Assembly (NCBI RefSeq): GCF_021369635.1
Contig: NZ_JAJNBZ010000020.1
Location: forward strand, 58,967-122,966
Source: Paenibacillus profundus
Lineage (GTDB): Bacteria > Bacillota > Bacilli > Paenibacillales > Paenibacillaceae
Direction: 5' to 3'
Length of the DNA: 64,000 bases
Shown: positions 8,419-17,519 of the stretch, in pieces
How positions within the stretch are numbered: the first letter of the stretch is position 1
Layout of the letters: each line of letters starts with the position of its first letter
Position numbers and translations under genes: made by a program
The notes under the pieces: generated by a model
Told to the model about the DNA's origin: nothing
What the model saw: the letters and a program-made list of their open reading frames with translations, nothing else
Databases searched by the model: none

Positions 8419-10545
8419 ATGTATACCGGAAAACGTCTTGTCACAAAGGCTTCACCGTCCGTAACCGAACAAAGCAGCCACTCCAAGAATCGACCATTCA
8501 GACCGCTGCGTTCCGTCGGAATGAAGCTGTTTCTTCTCTTTTTTGTGAGCATTACACTGCTTGTTGGTTCCGTTGGTCTTTTCTCTTACAGTCAGGCTCG
8601 CCAAATCATTGAACAGCAACTCTCTTATTCACAAGAGCAAACGGTAATCCAGGCCGGAGAAAAGCTGGATTTATTCTTTAGCAAATACGCTGAGCTCTCG
8701 CAGCAAATCTTGTTCGATCAGGACATACAGTCCGCCTTGTCATTAGCGACACAAGGACAGAAGCTCAACGACTATGGCAAGCTGCAAATAGCCAAAACGA
8801 TTGAAAATAATTTGAAAACATATGTATTTGGCAATGATGCGCTGTACGGCATGTACTTGATTCCTGTGGAGGAAGATGGCGCAATGCTGTTCACGTCGGG
8901 CTTGTCCGCCGAACGGCTGCGGGAGCTTCGGCATGAGTCTTGGTTCAAAGAGCTGCTGCAACAATCCGGCAGTAAAATCTGGCTGCCGACGACTCCGAAC
9001 GGTGTCTCTGGACAAAGTCCCAATGAAACCTTTGCCCTCGCCCGAACGGTGAAAAGCGTGAATCGCGGCGGCACGATGTATGTGATGGTTATGGAGATTA
9101 AGTCATCCGTTCTAAAGGATCAGTTAGTATGGAATGACGCAGACGGGTCATTTGTCCAGATGGTAAGCTCCGAAGGCAAAATCGTATACGCTGAAGACAC
9201 AACACTTATTGATCAGCCTCCTCAAATACGGTTGACAACTGAATCATCGGCGCAGAGCGGGCGGGATATATTGGTGGACCAAGCAGGAAATGAACTGCTC
9301 GGCGTTTATTATCGTTCGCCTGTAACGAATTGGACGTTGAATGGATTCACTCCGATACATACCTTGCTGCAGGATACGTTGAAAATAAGGAACGCGTCAT
9401 GGACGGCTATCGTGATCGCGCTAGTTGTAGCACTCTTTATCGGTTGGTACGTCATGCGCAGAATCGGACTGCCGCTTCAGCACATGCGGGACTTGATGGA
9501 AGAGGGGGCAGATGGCCATCTCGGCGTGCGAATGACCGAGCGATCGCAGGATGAAATCGGACAAGTAGCTTCCAGCTTCAACACGATGATGTCGCGCATT
9601 AGCGAATTGGTGAAGCAGACAGGGAACGCGTCAGATTCGGTGCTGCAGACGGCGAACAAGCTGAGCGTCGCTTCGCAGCATACGGCCTTGTCAGCGAAGG
9701 AAATTGTTATGGCTACCGAGGAAATTGCACATGGCTCGACTACACTTGCAGAGGAAGCGGAGCGCGGAAATGAATGGACGGGACTCACTTCAGCAAAGAT
9801 GCAGCAAGTTATCGAACTGAATGTAGATATGTATGGCGCCGCCAGTGAAGTGGAACAAGCGAGCCAGCGCGGCACGGGATACATGAACGAGTTGAACCGT
9901 AAGACCGAACTATCGGAAAGTATGGTGCGAGCGCTCGTGTCGAAGGTGGATGCGTTACAAAGCAGTACGGCATCCGTACGCCATATTCTTGAACTGCTGA
10001 CCCAGCTTGCGAAGCAAACGAATATTTTATCACTGAATGCGGCGATTGAAGCTGTTCGCGCGGGCGCGTCTGGCAGGGGCTTCCGTGTCGTGGCCGATGA
10101 AATCCGCGGATTGGCCGATGAAACCCAACGCTCGATCGGGGTGGTCGGAGAAATGACGGAGAAGATCGGACAGGATGTGGAGGAAACGGTATCTATGCTG
10201 GACCGAGTATACCCAGTATTTCAAGAGCAATTGCAGGCCGTACAAGATACGGATACGATCTTCCATGACGTGAAGCGTCAGATGGGTTTATTCATGAATA
10301 AGCTGGATCGGGCAACAGAGGCGTTGAACGAGTTGGATGAGACACAGAAGGTGATGACAGAAGCAATGACGAGCGTCAGCACGGTAGCCGAAGAGGCCGC
10401 CGCCACTTCGGAAGAGGTCGCATCGTTAAGCAACGAACAGGTGTCTGTCTCTAACCAGCTTGTCGGCTTGTCCTCCGAACTCGAACAGGTGTCGCAGCAC
10501 CTGTCGGAATGTCTGTCCCAGTTTGCATTGAATAATGACGATTAA
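8419..10545 (+). CDS. Methyl-accepting chemotaxis protein
   Basis: Transmembrane chemoreceptor of 708 residues. A 30-residue cytoplasmic start is followed by membrane segment 1 (MKLFLLFFVSITLLVGSVGLF, about 35-55), a roughly 270-residue extracellular dCache-like sensor, membrane segment 2 (about 328-348), a HAMP domain and a long coiled-coil signalling domain. The conserved hairpin tip is near 534-570 (LSLNAAIEAVRAGASGRGFRVVADEIRGLADET). The tip has AVRAGASGRGF rather than the common AARAGEQGRGF. GTGAGGTG precedes the ATG. It stands alone without che genes nearby; the ligand is unknown. Confidence 0.93.
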   Translation: MYTGKRLVTKASPSVTEQSSHSKNRPFRPLRSVGMKLFLLFFVSITLLVGSVGLFSYSQARQIIEQQLSYSQEQTVIQAGEKLDLFFSKYAELSQQILFDQDIQSALSLATQGQKLNDYGKLQIAKTIENNLKTYVFGNDALYGMYLIPVEEDGAMLFTSGLSAERLRELRHESWFKELLQQSGSKIWLPTTPNGVSGQSPNETFALARTVKSVNRGGTMYVMVMEIKSSVLKDQLVWNDADGSFVQMVSSEGKIVYAEDTTLIDQPPQIRLTTESSAQSGRDILVDQAGNELLGVYYRSPVTNWTLNGFTPIHTLLQDTLKIRNASWTAIVIALVVALFIGWYVMRRIGLPLQHMRDLMEEGADGHLGVRMTERSQDEIGQVASSFNTMMSRISELVKQTGNASDSVLQTANKLSVASQHTALSAKEIVMATEEIAHGSTTLAEEAERGNEWTGLTSAKMQQVIELNVDMYGAASEVEQASQRGTGYMNELNRKTELSESMVRALVSKVDALQSSTASVRHILELLTQLAKQTNILSLNAAIEAVRAGASGRGFRVVADEIRGLADETQRSIGVVGEMTEKIGQDVEETVSMLDRVYPVFQEQLQAVQDTDTIFHDVKRQMGLFMNKLDRATEALNELDETQKVMTEAMTSVSTVAEEAAATSEEVASLSNEQVSVSNQLVGLSSELEQVSQHLSECLSQFALNNDD

Positions 10546-10607
10546 GTTATATATTACAGCAGACGGATTATAGCCCGCATTATCGTCGATAATGTGTATA
10601 AGTGCGA

Positions 10608-10641
10608 GTTCAAAAAGGGACTTTTTGAACAACCTCTATAA
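10608..10641 (+). repeat. Dispersed palindromic element, best copy, upstream of the PBP gene
   Basis: Perfect 10-base arms GTTCAAAAAG (10608-10617) and CTTTTTGAAC (10621-10630) around a GGA centre, followed by AACCTCTATAAGGA. Related copies occur at 48024-48047, 55462-55485 (minus orientation) and 56812-56834. All lie just upstream of unrelated genes, so I treat this as a family of leader elements rather than a gene-specific terminator. Confidence 0.75.
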
Positions 10642-10713
10642 GGACGATATTAGGCTAGAAAGAGGGTCAATCCGCCTGTGGAAAGGATACGTCAATGGGG
10701 GAGAGCAACGGTG

Positions 10714-12471
10714 ATGAAGCGAATCGCTGTTATCGTCATTCTCTTTACCGCCATTCTTATTGTATATGTCATACGGCTTGGCTGGCTGCAATTCATCGAA
10801 ACGAAGCGCTCGGTTCAGACAAGCAGCCATACGCTGCTGCAGCGTTCCGTCATACAGCGCGAACGAGGCATTATTTTGGACGATGGAAGAGGGCGCATTC
10901 TGGACCGTTATGGACATCAATATACGGGACTGTCCGAATATGCTCTCGTTTTATTTCCTGTTCACAAGCAAGCGATGGCTGCTGAGGTGACGCGGACGTT
11001 GGCGCTATGGCTTCATGTGACCGAACAGGAGTTGCTGAAGCGGTGGGAGAATGCGAGAGAGCCGTATATTTGGCCTGATTCGGCTGATGCGAAGCTTCCT
11101 CACCCGCTGACGAAAGAACAAGTGGAGCGGCTGCAGACGCTGTCTTGGGATGGCGTGCGTGCGCTTCCCGTCACGATTCGTTATCCGATGAAGGGGCATA
11201 CTCCCCAGTGGGTTGGAACGGTAGCGGAACCTTCTGGCGCAGACAAGCCTACAGAACGCTCAATCGAGGGAGTGTCTGGCTTGGAGCGCGCCTTTCAACC
11301 GCTGCTTAAAGGAATTGGTCCGACGACTTTCGTGCATTATACCGATGCGCTGCATCGTCCGCTCTATGGGTTGGATGTCAGAATACGGCGGCCCGACAAT
11401 CCATACTATCCGTTGCGGCTGCTGACTACGACCAGCATGGAGCTGCAAGCGGAGATCGAACAAGTAATGGACCGGAACGGCATGAAAAAAGGATCGGTTA
11501 CCGTGTTGGATGCGCGAACAAGGGATGTGGTTGCCATGGTGTCCCGTCCGGCTTTTAATCCGAATCATGTCGATCCGCATAAGGGAGACTGGAACAATCG
11601 TGCACTTAAGGCACTAGCCCCCGGATCCATATACAAATTATTTATTGCTGCCGCAGCGCTGGATGCCAAGGTGACGGATCCGGAAGAGGTGTTCCATTGT
11701 GACGGGCAGTATGGAAAGTACGGATTGTCTTGTTGGCTGCCTGAGGGACATGGGGCACTGACCTTGCGGGAGGCGCTTGCGAAGTCATGCAATGTCGTCT
11801 TCGCAGAATTGGGTGAACGGCTCGATGCCCGCACGATTGCGAGCTACGCCTCCAAGCTGGGGATGAGCGGCAAGGTAGGGATGGTATCTGATGACAGGTT
11901 AGGTCATTCCGCACTGCGCCATTTCGATGGGGAAGAAGACAGCCGCGTCTTTCATTCGTCATCTGATGAGCATACTGTAGACGGTGGTGTAAAGGCGCAA
12001 CTGGGTATCGGTCAACGGGATGTGCGGCTTACTCCGCTTGCGGCTGCGAACTTCGTCGTTACTTTATTGCAGGGCGGAGTAAATGGAGAACCCCGACTTG
12101 TGCAGGAAGTTCAGTATGCGCATGGTCTGCCGCTCGCTCAATTCGCCGCACGGCCGAAGGTGGAACAGGCAATAAAGCCGTTTACGGCTCGGTATATCCA
12201 GCGCTGGATGGAAGATACTATACAATATGGAACAGGGCAAGCGCTGCGTCATGCGACATGGCGGCTGGCTGGCAAGAGCGGGACCGCACAAGCAGATGCT
12301 TTTGGAACGAATCGGCTCCATACATGGTTTGTCGGATACGGGCCAGTTCAGAAGCCGCGATTTGCCGTTGCAGTAGTAAGCGAAGAGGAAACGGCGGGCC
12401 CATCCCATCGAGCTACCCTCGTCTTTGGTGAAGTGATGGATGTGTTGGCTGAGTATTCGCTTCATAAATAA
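10714..12471 (+). CDS. pbpI: Class B penicillin-binding protein, transpeptidase (PbpI/YrrR-like)
   Basis: Membrane-anchored D,D-transpeptidase of 585 residues that cross-links peptidoglycan. After the N-terminal anchor (AVIVILFTAILIVYVIRLGWLQ, about 5-26) comes a dimerisation domain and the transpeptidase domain with all three active-site motifs: SxxK as SIYK (Ser305), SxN as SCN, and KSGT (about 521-524). The frame opens at a GTG at 10678, but GGGGGAGAG at 10697-10705 favours the ATG at 10714 (GTG 10711 also possible). In B. subtilis pbpI lies a few genes beyond yrrO, so this is positional support. The start is the least certain part. Confidence 0.87.
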   Translation: MKRIAVIVILFTAILIVYVIRLGWLQFIETKRSVQTSSHTLLQRSVIQRERGIILDDGRGRILDRYGHQYTGLSEYALVLFPVHKQAMAAEVTRTLALWLHVTEQELLKRWENAREPYIWPDSADAKLPHPLTKEQVERLQTLSWDGVRALPVTIRYPMKGHTPQWVGTVAEPSGADKPTERSIEGVSGLERAFQPLLKGIGPTTFVHYTDALHRPLYGLDVRIRRPDNPYYPLRLLTTTSMELQAEIEQVMDRNGMKKGSVTVLDARTRDVVAMVSRPAFNPNHVDPHKGDWNNRALKALAPGSIYKLFIAAAALDAKVTDPEEVFHCDGQYGKYGLSCWLPEGHGALTLREALAKSCNVVFAELGERLDARTIASYASKLGMSGKVGMVSDDRLGHSALRHFDGEEDSRVFHSSSDEHTVDGGVKAQLGIGQRDVRLTPLAAANFVVTLLQGGVNGEPRLVQEVQYAHGLPLAQFAARPKVEQAIKPFTARYIQRWMEDTIQYGTGQALRHATWRLAGKSGTAQADAFGTNRLHTWFVGYGPVQKPRFAVAVVSEEETAGPSHRATLVFGEVMDVLAEYSLHK

Positions 12472-12510
12472 ATAACGCCGCTTCTCCGGGATAATGGGAA
12501 GCGGCGTTAT
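12472..12510. terminator. Bidirectional terminator between convergent genes
   Basis: Thirteen-base perfect arms ATAACGCCGCTTC (12472-12484) and GAAGCGGCGTTAT (12498-12510) lie between the stop of pbpI and the stop of the AI-2E permease. A/T tracts on both sides suit use in both directions. Confidence 0.88.
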
Positions 12511-12513
12511 TGC

Positions 12514-13665
12514 TTATTTGGTGGGTTGTGCAGGTTCTTCGGGTTCCTTCGCCACGTCTGGAGAAGCATCGAACGGATTGGAGATGAATTCTTCTTTAGG
12601 CATACGAATCCATTCTTTCAAATAACCTTGATCGTATAGGGCTTTCACTAAGATGAGCAAAATTGGCGATAACACCACGCCAATAACGCCAAACATGGAG
12701 AGCGATAGTATCATGAAGGATAACATGGTAAACCCAGACACGCCGAGTGTGTTACCTGTTATCTTCGGGTCCAGAATTTGACGAACAAGGAGCGTAAGAC
12801 CTAAGACGACCGTAAGCCAAATAGCAAGAGAGCTGTTTCCAATGATGAACAGATAGACAATCCACGGTATAAAAATAAACGGGATGCCAAGCAGAGGCAG
12901 CAAGTCGAAAAGCGCGGACAGCAGTCCGATAAAGAATGCATGATCTACACCTAGAAGCAGCAATGATACGAAAATGATCGAAAATGTAACGGAAATGAGC
13001 TTCATTTGAGCTTTCAGGTAGGCTCCGATGCCCCGTAAAACGTTTTCTTTTAAAAAGTGATACGCGTTTTGAAACGTCCGCGGTGTCTTATCACGGGCTA
13101 TCCGGCGCCACATATCGATCTCGATGCTCAGAAAATATGCGAGGATAATCGCGATGCCGAAGTTGAGCGTAAATGCGGAGAAGGAAGAAATATTATTGGT
13201 GAGCCATGCCAAAAAATTGATTGCGATTTTCGATCCTTCTTTGGTAATGATGCCGACGTATTCGTTCAGACGACCTGTCACCTCAGTCGGCAGAGTTTCA
13301 TATTTATGAGTAAGGAATGTCGTAATGTTCACGAACCCTCGCTGAAGGGCGCCAACGTATTGAGGAAGTCTTTCCTGCAATTCCGCCGCTTGCTTCAAAA
13401 ATATGAATCCAAGGCCAAAGATGGCGCCCAATATGATGAGCACGAACAGCAGCACGGAAATGGCGGAGGCAATGGCCTTCTTGATGCCGCGCCGATTCAG
13501 AAACGCAGCGAAAGGTTCAATCAGCATGAACACGATGAACGCTAAAAATATAGGCGCAGCAATCGAATACAAGAAACTGAACGTGTACATGACTAGGTAG
13601 ACCGTCAAAGCCAAGAGGGCAATGTCAAATGCGGTCCTCCAATATTTTTGATAAAATGCGATCAT
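12514..13665 (-). CDS. AI-2E family transporter (YrrI-like permease)
   Basis: Polytopic membrane protein of 383 residues with about seven or eight hydrophobic segments. These include IALLALTVYLVMYTFSFLYS, a VLLFVLIILGAIFGLGFIFL pair early on, and LLLGVDHAFFIGLLSALFDLLPLLGIPFIFIPWIVYL, the characteristic family core, near residue 240. The C-terminal tail is hydrophilic and Pro/Glu-rich. Members have been linked to AI-2 export, polyamine or sodium/proton transport, so the substrate cannot be named. In Bacillus a relative (yrrI) sits just before alaS. AGGAGTCGAATTC lies before the start. Confidence 0.88.
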   Translation of the reverse strand: MIAFYQKYWRTAFDIALLALTVYLVMYTFSFLYSIAAPIFLAFIVFMLIEPFAAFLNRRGIKKAIASAISVLLFVLIILGAIFGLGFIFLKQAAELQERLPQYVGALQRGFVNITTFLTHKYETLPTEVTGRLNEYVGIITKEGSKIAINFLAWLTNNISSFSAFTLNFGIAIILAYFLSIEIDMWRRIARDKTPRTFQNAYHFLKENVLRGIGAYLKAQMKLISVTFSIIFVSLLLLGVDHAFFIGLLSALFDLLPLLGIPFIFIPWIVYLFIIGNSSLAIWLTVVLGLTLLVRQILDPKITGNTLGVSGFTMLSFMILSLSMFGVIGVVLSPILLILVKALYDQGYLKEWIRMPKEEFISNPFDASPDVAKEPEEPAQPTK

Positions 13666-13810
13666 GAATTCGACTCCTTTTCTTCCTTAAATATCTAGTT
13701 ATCATTGTACACGAAAATGAATTACAGTGCCTATTTCTTTACGCAATATGATACAATAATGACAGTCACACGTATGAGTAAGATATAAAGAAAGAAACGA
13801 GGAAAACGGG

Positions 13811-15184
13811 ATGGAATTCATTTTGTTATGGGGCTTTTACATCCTGACGTTTTATGCGTTTCTCCCAGGCATCATCAGCCGACTGTTCGGATTTAGAGTG
13901 TTTCAGAAAGGACGATCTGACCGCAACCTCGCCCTGACGTTTGATGACGGTCCGGATCCTGTGTATACGCCGCAGCTATTAGATTTATTGAAGAAATACA
14001 ATGCCAAGGCAACGTTCTTTGTCGTTGGCATTCATGCGGAGAAATATCCTGAATTGCTCAGGCGCATGCACGAGGAAGGTCACTTGATCGGCATTCATAA
14101 CTATGTTCATAAATCCAATTGGCTCATGCGCCCTAAGACGGTGAAGCGACATATTAGCAAGACGTCGGATATTATTGAATCGGTCACAGGCAAGCGGACG
14201 ACTTATTATCGCCCGCCATGGGGAATTGTTAATCTATTTGATTACGGCAATCTAGGTTACTTGCAAATTATTTTATGGTCTGTCCTATTCGGTGATTGGC
14301 GCAAGAAAGTCGGTGTAGACAGACTGCATAAGCGCATGATGAAGCGCTGCCGCGGCGGAGAAGTGCTGCTGCTCCATGACTGCGGATTGACCTTGGGGGC
14401 TGACCGCGAGGCGCCGGCCAATATGCTTGCCGCCTTGGAGCGGTTTCTGGAGGAAGCGGCGTCCCGAGATTTGCACTGCGTCCGCATTGATGAGTTGATT
14501 CGGGAAACCGACCAGGAACGGGCGAACAATCCTTCTTGGTTAAGACACATCATCGTCCGCACGTGGTTTCTTTACGAAAGAGCGTTCCATCTCGCATTTG
14601 GATTAAAGACAACGAATTGCGACGATCCCGTGTTTCATTTCCGGGTGCGCCCTTATCACGGGAAATCGATGATGTTGGATGACGGTGTAGAGCTGAAGCA
14701 TGACGATCTTATTTTAGAACTTCACTTTGATAATAAGCGATTATATGATATCGGACGGCGATCGCGAACTTCCATGCAGCTTGCTATCCAAATGATACGT
14801 TCAGTAGAGAAGACGTTGCCGGAGTTGGCGGAATATGTCCTGGATCACCCCGATCTCAGGGTGAACGTCAAGGCCTTGTACGGGGTAAGCATGTTACACC
14901 GCGGACCCGAACAATTTGGATTTACGGTTCGCGACTTGTCTAACGGCTTGTTCTCATGGATGACCAAGAAATATTTGCGGCTTTTGATGAAGGTCATTCA
15001 TCCGCAGGGCCAGCGGCGTCTGCGCCAACATGCGGAACAGATGGTTCCCAAGATGATGGCTATGTCGGTAGAGACGTTAATTGAGCGATACGGAAAGACA
15101 AGAAATTATGCATACGAGTCACGAACTGCAGAGCGCATGATTTTGCTTGATCAAGGTGTAGAGAATGTGCCGCATCCGTTGTAA
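13811..15184 (+). CDS. Polysaccharide deacetylase family protein with C-terminal extension (YkoP-like)
   Basis: A 457-residue protein. An N-terminal membrane segment (about 1-22) precedes a NodB-homology carbohydrate esterase 4 domain. The metal and catalytic motifs are intact: TFDDGPDP, HLIGIHNYVHKS (paired His), YRPPWG and LLLHDCG. Residues from about 240 to 457 form a second domain with FHFRVRPYHG and LHFDNKRLYDIGRRS, resembling the YkoP-type extension found on some Firmicute deacetylases. It probably acts on cell-wall or secreted glycan at the outer membrane face. It is transcribed divergently from the AI-2E gene and followed by a terminator. The exact substrate is unknown. Confidence 0.88.
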   Translation: MEFILLWGFYILTFYAFLPGIISRLFGFRVFQKGRSDRNLALTFDDGPDPVYTPQLLDLLKKYNAKATFFVVGIHAEKYPELLRRMHEEGHLIGIHNYVHKSNWLMRPKTVKRHISKTSDIIESVTGKRTTYYRPPWGIVNLFDYGNLGYLQIILWSVLFGDWRKKVGVDRLHKRMMKRCRGGEVLLLHDCGLTLGADREAPANMLAALERFLEEAASRDLHCVRIDELIRETDQERANNPSWLRHIIVRTWFLYERAFHLAFGLKTTNCDDPVFHFRVRPYHGKSMMLDDGVELKHDDLILELHFDNKRLYDIGRRSRTSMQLAIQMIRSVEKTLPELAEYVLDHPDLRVNVKALYGVSMLHRGPEQFGFTVRDLSNGLFSWMTKKYLRLLMKVIHPQGQRRLRQHAEQMVPKMMAMSVETLIERYGKTRNYAYESRTAERMILLDQGVENVPHPL

Positions 15185-15213
15185 TATATTTCCTAACTAT
15201 ATAAAATAAGACG

Positions 15214-15258
15214 AAAAGCCTCAGAGTGTGAATGTTTAACATCTCTGGGGCTTTTTTT
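15214..15258 (+). terminator. Rho-independent terminator after the deacetylase
   Basis: AAAAGCCTCAGAG (15214-15226) pairs with CTCTGGGGCTTTT (15243-15255, with a G-T pair), followed by a T run to 15258. Confidence 0.85.
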
Positions 15259-15698
15259 ATGCAGGGGCGAAATAACCGAATTATGCATGTTTTATGCATG
15301 ATTATGAAATTATTGAATGTTGCACATGAGAGGCGGACTTTTTTGGGTTATGTGTTTCTCATGGTGGACAAAACGACAAAAAAGGGTGTCGAAACCAACT
15401 TTTTAGTTCAGAGTCTTTCATATATCACTACATTTCGGCATATATCGATAAAAAAAACTTATCGTGCAAAAATGAAAAAGTTTTAATCTAAAGCTGACAT
15501 AGGGATTTACAAATCCGAAATTATAAAGTAGTATTATGAAAAAATATTCGTTTCCTGCTCATGGAACGGGCCTGCTTAACAAATTATTTGACCAATGTTC
15601 TATAAAGCATTAACGAATGTTTTTATTTTAATCGCGATGAGTATGTATGCAACTTTATAACTAAATATAATATGACATCATTGTAGGGGGAAAATGTA
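15259..15698 (+). promoter_or_regulatory. AT-rich upstream region and candidate promoter of oppABCDF
   Basis: No credible gene lies here. The best promoter match is TTTACA (15506-15511), 17 bases, TAGTAT (15529-15534). A perfect palindrome, GGATTT-AC-AAATCC (15503-15516), covers the -35 hexamer and could be an operator. This would give a leader of about 160 bases. A GTAGGGGG ribosome site lies just before the GTG of oppA. Confidence 0.4.
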
Positions 15699-17441
15699 GT
15701 GAAAAAGAGATTTAGTATCATCATGTGCCTGCTCTTGTCCCTGACGCTTGTCCTGTCGGCATGCGGCGGTTCCAAAGAGGGCAGCGGAGACACATCATCT
15801 GCGGGTCAAACATCAGAGCAATCGAGTGGTAGCGGCGAAGGAGAATTGGTGGCGGACGGCCTTCTTAAAGCAACCGACCAGACAAAATCTCCAGAAGCGG
15901 CAAACAATCGTAAAGATATGGTAATTATCGGCTTTGCGGCTCCAAGCGGTATCTTCAACCCGGCGTATGCTGAAACAGCATACGATATATATGTATCTGA
16001 GACGCTGTTCGATACGATGCTGCAAGTGAACAAGGACGGCACGTATTCCGAAGGGCTGGCCGAAAGCTACTCCATTTCGGACGACAAATTAGTCTATACG
16101 TTCAAGTTGAAGGACGGCTTGAAGTTCAGCGATGGCTCTGCATTGACTGCAGAAGACGTAGCATTTTCGATTACTATGTTACATGACAAGTCATATGATG
16201 GACCTACTGACATCATCAAAGACGCCCACATTAAAGGCGGACAAGAATATAAAGACGGTAAAGCATCTACAGTCGAAGGGGTTAAAGTTATCGACCCTAG
16301 AACGATTGAAGTAACGACTACCGAGCCGGGCGCGCTTGCATTCTCCGCAATCGGAACGACAGGCGTTTTGTCTAAAGCCTACTATGGCAAAGATTACAAG
16401 CAAGGCGACTTGGGCTATATGAAAGATTTGTTCACGAAGCCGCTTGGTTCCGGATCGTACAAGCTTGAAAAGTTCGCTGCGGGTCAAGAAGCGGTATTGA
16501 CTGCCAACGAGAATTACTATAAAGGCAAACCTAAAATTCCTAATCTGATTTTCAAATTCACGACGAATGAGACGAACGTTCAACTGCTGCAAACAGGCGA
16601 GACGGATATGGACTTCATTACGGTATCCAAAGACCAGGTTGATCAGTTGAAAGAAATGGGCTTCTTGGATGTCAATTTGTTCCCGACGAATGGTTACGGC
16701 TATATTGCATTTAACCATAACCGCGATCAATTCAAAGACAAGCGCGTGCGTCAAGCGTTGACTTACGGGCTTGATCGTCAACAAATCGTAGACGCGGTGT
16801 ACCAAGGATATGCGGACGTTATTGACATCCCACAATCCAAGGAATCTTGGTCCTACACGGATGAAGTGACGAAATACAACTTCGATTTAGAAAAAGCGAA
16901 GCAATTGCTGGATGAAGCAGGCTGGACAGTCGGCGCTGACGGCATGCGGGAGAAAGATGGCAAGAAATTTAAAATCATCTTTACGGCGACAACGCCTAAC
17001 GAGGTTAATGATGCCATCATTCCGATAGCGCAAGCTAATTATAAGGAACTCGGCATCGAGTTCATTGCAGAGCAAATGGACTTCAACGCCGCTATCGAAA
17101 AACGTAAAAAAGGTGACTTCGACATGATGTTCTTGGCATGGGGCTTGACACCTGACCCGCAATCTTCCGAGAACGTCTTTAAAACAGGCGGTTCCCAGAA
17201 CGATACCGGTTATTCGAATGCTAAATTGGATGAATTGTTCACGAAGGCTGGCAAAGAAGTAGACATCGAGAAGCGCAAGCCAATCTTCAAAGAAATCTAT
17301 CAAGAGCTGAATGAGGACTTGCCTTACATCTACTTGTACCAGCGCCGCGATATGTGGGCAACGAACGCACGTATTCAAGGTTTTGATATGTCGCCTTACC
17401 GTAGATTTACAAATGATTTGAGTCAAATCGAAATTAAATAA
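15699..17441 (+). CDS. oppA: Oligopeptide ABC transporter, substrate-binding lipoprotein
   Basis: Family 5 extracellular solute-binding protein of 580 residues. The signal peptide ends in a lipobox LVLSACGG (Cys about 21), then a Ser/Gly-rich linker. The SBP_bac_5 hallmarks are present: AESYSISDDKLVYTFKLKDGLKFSDGSALTAEDVAFS, and VRQALTYGLDRQQIVDAVYQG. It starts at GTG. It captures peptides (or perhaps dipeptides or nickel chelates) outside the membrane and delivers them to OppBC. A hairpin separates it from oppB, which probably sets its higher abundance. The substrate is not certain from sequence. Confidence 0.9.
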   Translation: MKKRFSIIMCLLLSLTLVLSACGGSKEGSGDTSSAGQTSEQSSGSGEGELVADGLLKATDQTKSPEAANNRKDMVIIGFAAPSGIFNPAYAETAYDIYVSETLFDTMLQVNKDGTYSEGLAESYSISDDKLVYTFKLKDGLKFSDGSALTAEDVAFSITMLHDKSYDGPTDIIKDAHIKGGQEYKDGKASTVEGVKVIDPRTIEVTTTEPGALAFSAIGTTGVLSKAYYGKDYKQGDLGYMKDLFTKPLGSGSYKLEKFAAGQEAVLTANENYYKGKPKIPNLIFKFTTNETNVQLLQTGETDMDFITVSKDQVDQLKEMGFLDVNLFPTNGYGYIAFNHNRDQFKDKRVRQALTYGLDRQQIVDAVYQGYADVIDIPQSKESWSYTDEVTKYNFDLEKAKQLLDEAGWTVGADGMREKDGKKFKIIFTATTPNEVNDAIIPIAQANYKELGIEFIAEQMDFNAAIEKRKKGDFDMMFLAWGLTPDPQSSENVFKTGGSQNDTGYSNAKLDELFTKAGKEVDIEKRKPIFKEIYQELNEDLPYIYLYQRRDMWATNARIQGFDMSPYRRFTNDLSQIEIK

Positions 17442-17462
17442 TACGGAAATGTGCTGCATACC

Positions 17463-17490
17463 AAATGCTCAGCCTGTCGGCTGAGCATTT
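17463..17490 (+). terminator. Intercistronic hairpin between oppA and oppB
   Basis: AAATGCTCAGCC (17463-17474) pairs perfectly with GGCTGAGCATTT (17479-17490) around a TGTC loop. It is followed by GGGTTTATC, not a proper T run. I read it as a partial terminator or an mRNA 3'-end stabiliser for the oppA message. Confidence 0.7.
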
Positions 17491-17519
17491 GGGTTTATCT
17501 AAAGCTAGGAGGAATATTT

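Noticed and set aside
10608..10630. Reading the 10608 palindrome as the terminator of the chemoreceptor gene
   Set aside because: No T run follows and similar copies occur in leaders of unrelated genes, including one on the other strand.
15232..15486. Open frame of 84 codons before oppA
   Set aside because: It starts inside the terminator of the preceding gene, has no ribosome site and reads like AT-rich non-coding DNA.
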